Shown here in pieces: positions 59,250 to 64,000 of a DNA stretch of 64,000 bases. The position numbers and the translations under genes were made by a program. Origin of the DNA: Didymella arachidicola (lineage: Eukaryota > Ascomycota > Dothideomycetes > Pleosporales > Didymellaceae); assembly GCA_016630955.3 (NCBI GenBank), contig CM049985.1, positions 1 through 64,000 of the forward strand, given 5' to 3'. How positions within the stretch are numbered: the first letter of the stretch is position 1; every line of letters begins with the position of its first letter. The notes below the pieces were generated by a model. The model searched no databases, was not told the origin of the DNA, and worked only from the letters and a program-made list of their open reading frames with translations.

Positions 59250-61181
59250 TTACAAGAAAGGCAGCACCATGCCCTTCCTTATGGGACTCCCACGACTGTC
59301 GGCGGATGAAGCGCTATACCCCGAGTCGAGATCAACATCGTCGTGGTCAAAATCGATGTCGAAGGCAGTCTCCACCTGCTCGCCATCCTCTTCCTCTTCG
59401 TCACCATCCCAGGCCTTCTGTGTAGCGCCACGGTTGTTCCAGCGCAGCGTGCGGCTGATGCTGTCGAACCACTCGGTGGGCTGCGACAAGACGGTGGGGA
59501 AGGGGTACTGCGAGGCTGCTATCGTGACATGGTCGCCCTGGCGGAGCTCGACGCGACCCTTGCCGTCAAAGGCGCAGTAAGCAGTCGCGCGTGATTTGCG
59601 GGGTACGGCGATGCGAAGAGCCATGCTGTCGTTCAGTAGCATGGGGCGGAAGGACAAGGTGTGTGGGCAAATCGGTGTGAGGAGGATCGCGGGAATGTCG
59701 GGGTGTACGAGTGATCCACCGGCGGAGAGCGAATACGCTGTTGAGCCGGTGGGCGTTGAAAAGATACAGCCGTCTGCTTGGACGACAGTGAGAAGGTTGT
59801 TGTCCCCATACAGCTCGAGGTTCGAGACGTAGGGCGATGGCCCACGGTCAATGACCAACTCGTTGAGAACCTCGAACTGCTCAGCCTCGATATGCTGAGG
59901 AGATCCAGGGGCTGCATTCTTCTGGTACCTGTAGACTGTGCAAGTGAAGCGCATACGCAGGTTGACGCGCATGCCTGCATCGCCCATGATCTTGTCGAGT
60001 GCTCCCTTGTACTGTTCGAACTGGAAATTTGTCAAGAAACCAAGACTACCGAGAGAAAATGAGAGGATCGGTGGTACAATGCGCTGGAACAGCCATGATG
60101 TGAACAGCACCGTGCCGTCGCCTCCAAGAGTCAGGACAAGGTCGAACTTTTCCGGTGTCTCCCAACAAAGGTCTGGCGTCCAATATCGGAGAGATTGCTT
60201 GAAGCGCTCGTCTTTGGCAATCAATGCAGGTGCATCGAAACGCTTTGATCTCTGTAACTTGTAGTCCACATAGACATTAACGCCCACATCTGACCCATAC
60301 CGCGGAGTGGTGAGTAGCCACTCTGCCAACTCTCGTGTCAGATGTACAAGAGCGTTATCGCGCGCTTTGGTGACGATCATGACATTGCGCACTGTCATCT
60401 TGATCGGTCGACGCTGAAGTTGCTTGGAGACTTCGCGCACACTGAAGGCTGTTTGCATGAGCCTCGAATGCGATATCGAATCATCATCTGCGATTTCCTC
60501 CAACACTTTATCAAGGTTGACAGCCTTATCGAATTTCTTGTGGAAGAAGCAGGGTGATGCGAGCGCAGCCATCTTACTGACAGCGAGGTCTCCTGAATTC
60601 AGATTGAGCTCAGAAAGCGCATCGGCAAGGGCCTTGCGGGTGATGCTCTTCGAGCGACGGGTCTTGCCCTCCATTTCGCTTTTCCCGTCCTCCATCACTA
60701 CGTTTTCGATCGATTGCGACGTTGGTGGTCGTGATTGCAAGGCCTTGAGGATCGTCTGGCGGGGTACGGCCGAATCGAATGAAGCCGCGTTCTTGCGGTG
60801 CTTCTGGATGCGGTGTTCACCAAATGATGGCAGCTGTGGCAGAACTGTAAGGTTTTCGATCGAGGATGAGCTGCTGATAACAGCCGAAGTTTCGTTCCGA
60901 AGTGGTTCGTCCGGTGTTGCAGGGGATGATGTTGAGTCGGAGGCAGTGGGCGCACCGACTAGATCTGTCGTTGCTACAGATGAGGCATTATCTTGGGGGC
61001 CTTGCGGCAAGTAAAGACTTGTCTGCGGAGCCTGCGGAGAAGGGGCAGGATGAGTGAGATTTATTGATGATACATCGTCGGCGTTAACGGCGGAGGAGTT
61101 ATCCCGCGGCCTTTGTGGAGAAAGGAGCGGGTTTTTAGTTGGCGAGAACGGCTCCCCATTCCTGGTCGTACTCGGCATCAT
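59250..61181 (-). CDS. NAD(+) kinase (ATP-NAD kinase, Utr1/Yef1 type)
   Basis: 643 residues from the ATG at 61181 (MMPSTTRNGEP); intronless. The N-terminal ~230 residues are Ser/Pro-rich and probably regulatory, with an SKSITRKALADAL segment. The kinase domain (~270-570) has LVLTLGGDGTVLFTSWLF (GGDGT ATP/NAD motif), FSLGSLGFLTNF, NELVIDRGPSPYV and TPTGSTAYSLSAGG. It makes NADP from NAD using ATP, in the cytosol. The acidic C-terminal tail (EEEEDGEQVETAFDIDFDHDDV) is disordered. Longer than bacterial NAD kinases, as usual for fungi. Confidence 0.96.
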   Translation of the reverse strand: MMPSTTRNGEPFSPTKNPLLSPQRPRDNSSAVNADDVSSINLTHPAPSPQAPQTSLYLPQGPQDNASSVATTDLVGAPTASDSTSSPATPDEPLRNETSAVISSSSSIENLTVLPQLPSFGEHRIQKHRKNAASFDSAVPRQTILKALQSRPPTSQSIENVVMEDGKSEMEGKTRRSKSITRKALADALSELNLNSGDLAVSKMAALASPCFFHKKFDKAVNLDKVLEEIADDDSISHSRLMQTAFSVREVSKQLQRRPIKMTVRNVMIVTKARDNALVHLTRELAEWLLTTPRYGSDVGVNVYVDYKLQRSKRFDAPALIAKDERFKQSLRYWTPDLCWETPEKFDLVLTLGGDGTVLFTSWLFQRIVPPILSFSLGSLGFLTNFQFEQYKGALDKIMGDAGMRVNLRMRFTCTVYRYQKNAAPGSPQHIEAEQFEVLNELVIDRGPSPYVSNLELYGDNNLLTVVQADGCIFSTPTGSTAYSLSAGGSLVHPDIPAILLTPICPHTLSFRPMLLNDSMALRIAVPRKSRATAYCAFDGKGRVELRQGDHVTIAASQYPFPTVLSQPTEWFDSISRTLRWNNRGATQKAWDGDEEEEDGEQVETAFDIDFDHDDVDLDSGYSASSADSRGSPIRKGMVLPFL

Positions 61182-63028
61182 CGTCGCTTGCAAGAATTAC
61201 TGAACGGCGCGGGACGCGATCGCACAAATGACGACAGTATTTACCGGATATGGTTCTCGGGATGTTGGGCACTGCCGCGGAAAGCGCCGTGGATAAGGTT
61301 GTTGGACGTTTGGATAACAACAGCGATTCAACAACGTTGCCAGACGTTTGATGGATTATAATTAATTGCAGCAAGCTCCAGGCTGGCGATGAAAAGTGAT
61401 ACGAGAAGGGGCTCCGTAGGATTTTGGCTACTGCATGGGAGCGACTCGTAATGTCTTGGGTCTCGGAGATGTGATGGCTGCAAGCAGTGACCGTACGACA
61501 GAACGCTGGTGCTGTGATGGCGGACGAGGTTGTGCAAGCACTGGTGAAGTCAAGGATTGATTAGAATTGAAGAGACCGGCTCAAATATTGACAAGTAGAA
61601 GAACAACAAAAGACGTAATTGCTGGAGAGTGGTTCCAAATGCAAGGCGCAAATGGGGAAAGTTGGTGGGCGTGAGCTTCGCGGCAGGCACTGGACGCACC
61701 TACTGCATCTGGTCTATATTCACTTTGACAGCTGCACAACATCGCTTTAATCCAGTCGTTCTTCGATAAACTCACGAGCCACATACGGCACTGTTCTACA
61801 CGCAGCCTCAAACGCAGGTACCGCAATTCCGTGGCGGCTAGCCTGCCAGGGTCCGTTGACACCTGCAGCGTTTGAGGCACAAGTCAGCATCGGCTTTCGG
61901 TCCAAAGTTAGGATAGGACTTTGCTCAAACCGCTATGCCGAAGCACAATCGACTCTCAGAGGCGTAACATTGCACGTGCTGTCAATATGTCCCCTGAGGC
62001 ATCGCTCCCGCCCAGGTCATTGCGCTGTTCGATTGGAATCCTTCTGCACTCTTGCGGCTCGTGCCGCCGATCCTCGATCGCAACCTCACACCCTTCGCGT
62101 TCGAAGAGGCTTCCCTTGAAAGAGTTCATTAATCTGATACGGGGCAAGTTCTACCCACATTGCATGCCGAGATCGAACGCGAGTCTGTCCCAGATACCGG
62201 GGAGTAAAGCCGCTCTGCTAGCGGCTGACGCAGACGAATGGGAGCATTTGGCAGCCGTGAGCACGAAACGACTGCGTGCGGTCTAGTCCGTAGACCACGT
62301 AGCAGATGGCGACAACCTTTGGCTTGACACATGGCAATCGGGGACGAGACAAATTAAGCCTCGCTAAATCCTGACCTGTCGGTGCATGAAGTAGGTGCCG
62401 TTTAAACCGATGCATGCGAGAATCATACACCTTGGAAACTTGTATCACGAGATGAGGTCGGAGTAGCGGGAGGTACGGCGCGGCACGTCTTGGAGCTGAT
62501 GGAGCCAATGTCTGTTGCCTCATGGGATTCGTTCGTGAGTTAGCCGACGCCCCTTGTTTGCCTCAGTCGGACTGCTGCCCTTCATGTGAGAGGTCAACGA
62601 CACATTCCAATACACAGTAGGATTGCTGTAGCGGTATCTTTACTATCTACCGGGGCTTGCTGAAAGATTATTCGCGGTGACATTCTAAAACTTCCGTTTG
62701 ACGTGTGGAGAAGCAGTTTGGGTCCAACTTCCTGACTGGCATTCATTGCTTCCATCACATATCAGTATTCGTTTGCGACTGTGTAGTTTGAGCTCCACGC
62801 CGATCAATCCATGAATGTCAGCGTTCACAAAAGCAGTGGGTATCTGCTGATTCCTAGGCAACGTGTGTTTCCGCAGTTTGTAATTATGAAATGCATCAAT
62901 TTGTGCATGGCGCGCGATGTGGTGTGTCAATAGTGTTGATTATATAGCAAGTCGAACTTTTGATGGTCGTTGTCAAGTCGTGGTATCTAAAATATCGTAG
63001 TATGCGAACATGGTCGAGCTTAGCGGTT
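61182..63028. other. Intergenic region, no gene supported
   Basis: About 1.85 kb between the NAD kinase start and the spermidine synthase stop. Only short open frames without motifs. Confidence 0.45.
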
Positions 63029-64000
63029 TCACACCGAGGCAAGTGCCTTGCGAGCAAAGGTGGGCAGAACGAAAGCAGCCTCGTGGATCTCCTTGCTGTA
63101 GTACTTGCACTTCTGGTCCTCCTCCTCGGGTGTCCAGCTTCGCAGAGGCTTCTTAAGGTTGGCACTGCCATCCTTAGAGCAGACCATGAAGCCGATCTGT
63201 CCAGAGGGGTAGGTGGGAATGGTAGTGTAGGCGTACTCGACAGTAGGGAAGACAGCCTTGCAAGACTTCTTGAGGTCGGTGATGATGTGGAGGTGAAGCC
63301 ACTGATTCTCAGCTTTGCAACAGTTAGCGAATGTTTCGTAGAAGCGCTCAACAAGCGCATGGTCATCTCTGCAACTCAGACACAAAGCAGGGCTAAGAAG
63401 GGGGCTTACAACCTTGGGTCGTAATGACACCACCCTCGCGGAGAGCACCGCTCAGCAGCTCAAAGTATGGCTTCTGGAAGAGCGCCTCGGCAGGGCCCTC
63501 TGGGTCGGAGGAGTCGGTGATGATGACATCGAATTGGTTCTTCTTGTCCTCAAGGAACTTAAAGCCATCGCCGACGATGGTCTCGGTCTTGGGGTGGTCG
63601 AAGCCAACGGACATGCCGGGAAGGTACTTCTTGGAGAGACGGATGACGGCCTCGTCAATGTCGCAGAGTACGGCCTTCTCGACGCAGTCGTGCTTGACAA
63701 CCTCGCGAAGGACACCACCGTCACCGCCGCCGATAACCAGAACATTCTTGGGGTTGGGGTGAGAGTTCATGGCAAGGTGAGTGATCATCTCCTGGTACCT
63801 GTGCCTGTTAGTCTCCCTTCACATCAATCCGGTTGCGCAAAGACGTACGAGAACTCATCACGCTCAGTGCACTGGATAACGTTATCGAGAACGAGAACCA
63901 TGCCATAGTCGGTGGACTTGAAGATGAGGACATCCTGGTACAAGCTCTTCTCGTGGTGGATGACCTCCTCGACCTTGAGGGTCATGGCCTGACCAGGCCA
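63029..64000 (-). CDS. spe3: Spermidine synthase, 3' part (5' end outside the window)
   Basis: Three exons are visible: 63849-64000 (its upstream part beyond the window), 63413-63798 and 63029-63312 (introns 50 and 100 nt). The joined protein includes WPGQAMTLKVEEVIHHEKS, YQEMITHLAMNSHPNPKNV, the decarboxylated-SAM-binding VLVIGGGDGGVLREV, IITDSSDPEGPAEALF and TTQAENQWLHLHI, and ends ARKALASV. It adds an aminopropyl group to putrescine to make spermidine in the cytosol. About 274 residues are present; the family is about 290-300, so only a short N-terminus is missing. Confidence 0.95.

Noticed and set aside
1..64000. CRISPR arrays, bacterial-type operons, rRNA or tRNA genes
   Set aside because: None seen. 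Tandem repeats here are satellite-like without unique spacers, and the gene structures are fungal.

Overview
This window is a chromosome end of a filamentous ascomycete (Pezizomycotina, most likely a dothideomycete/Pleosporales relative; the order is inference). The evidence is a terminal TTAGGG-type telomere (written CCCTAA on the + strand) at base 1, small GT-AG introns of about 39-107 nt, RIP-like decay of old repeats (C-to-T and G-to-A changes with many TAG/TAA codons), Fot1/pogo transposons, and typical fungal genes such as a Zn2Cys6 regulator, a GT15 mannosyltransferase and a Taf14-type YEATS protein.

Layout. (1) 1-1.54 kb: telomere, an 82-bp duplicated hairpin-bearing unit, pyrimidine-rich satellites and a 10/20-bp tandem array. 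(2) 1.54-9.32 kb: two minus-strand relatives of telomere-linked helicase (TLH) proteins. The telomere-proximal one joins OrsD-type zinc fingers, a region that resembles a tyrosine-recombinase core, and a complete RecQ-like helicase. Its neighbour has the fingers and recombinase-like part only, and ends in a second copy of the helicase protein's N-terminus. (3) 9.8-28.8 kb: a nested transposon block. A RIP-degraded Ty3/gypsy relic holds an older solo LTR, which is split by a complete 7,110-bp chromovirus-type Ty3/gypsy element with apparently identical LTRs, gag, pol in the -1 frame and an antisense zinc-binding ORF. Next comes a cluster of Fot1/pogo DD35D transposons: three full-length copies with intact ORFs on + (two) or - (one) plus a fourth intact copy on +, one pseudogene copy and two relics. 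(4) 28.8-64 kb: ordinary single-copy chromosome.

Core genes in order: a cytochrome P450 that appears to lack its heme-ligand Cys (-); a seven-TM protein (-); a type I membrane protein (+); a Ser/Pro/Gln-rich protein (-); a small two-TM protein (-); a coiled-coil nuclear-type protein (-); a DUF4604 protein (-); a GT15 alpha-mannosyltransferase (+); a single-TM protein of 767 residues (+); RanBP1/Yrb1 (+); Taf14 (+); an isocitrate lyase/PEP mutase family enzyme (-); a Zn2Cys6 regulator (-); NAD kinase (-); and the 3' part of spermidine synthase (-), cut by the window edge. Exon boundaries were read by eye from splice signals and reading-frame closure.

Most interesting: the helicase/recombinase-like tandem beside the telomere; the modular terminal repeats of the pogo family, where each subfamily carries its own duplicated motif outside a shared inner box; a 1.86-kb inverted transposon pair that differs almost only by CpA-to-TpA changes; and the accessory parts of the young gypsy element (antisense ORF, Cys/His-rich Gag extension, 17-nt leader).
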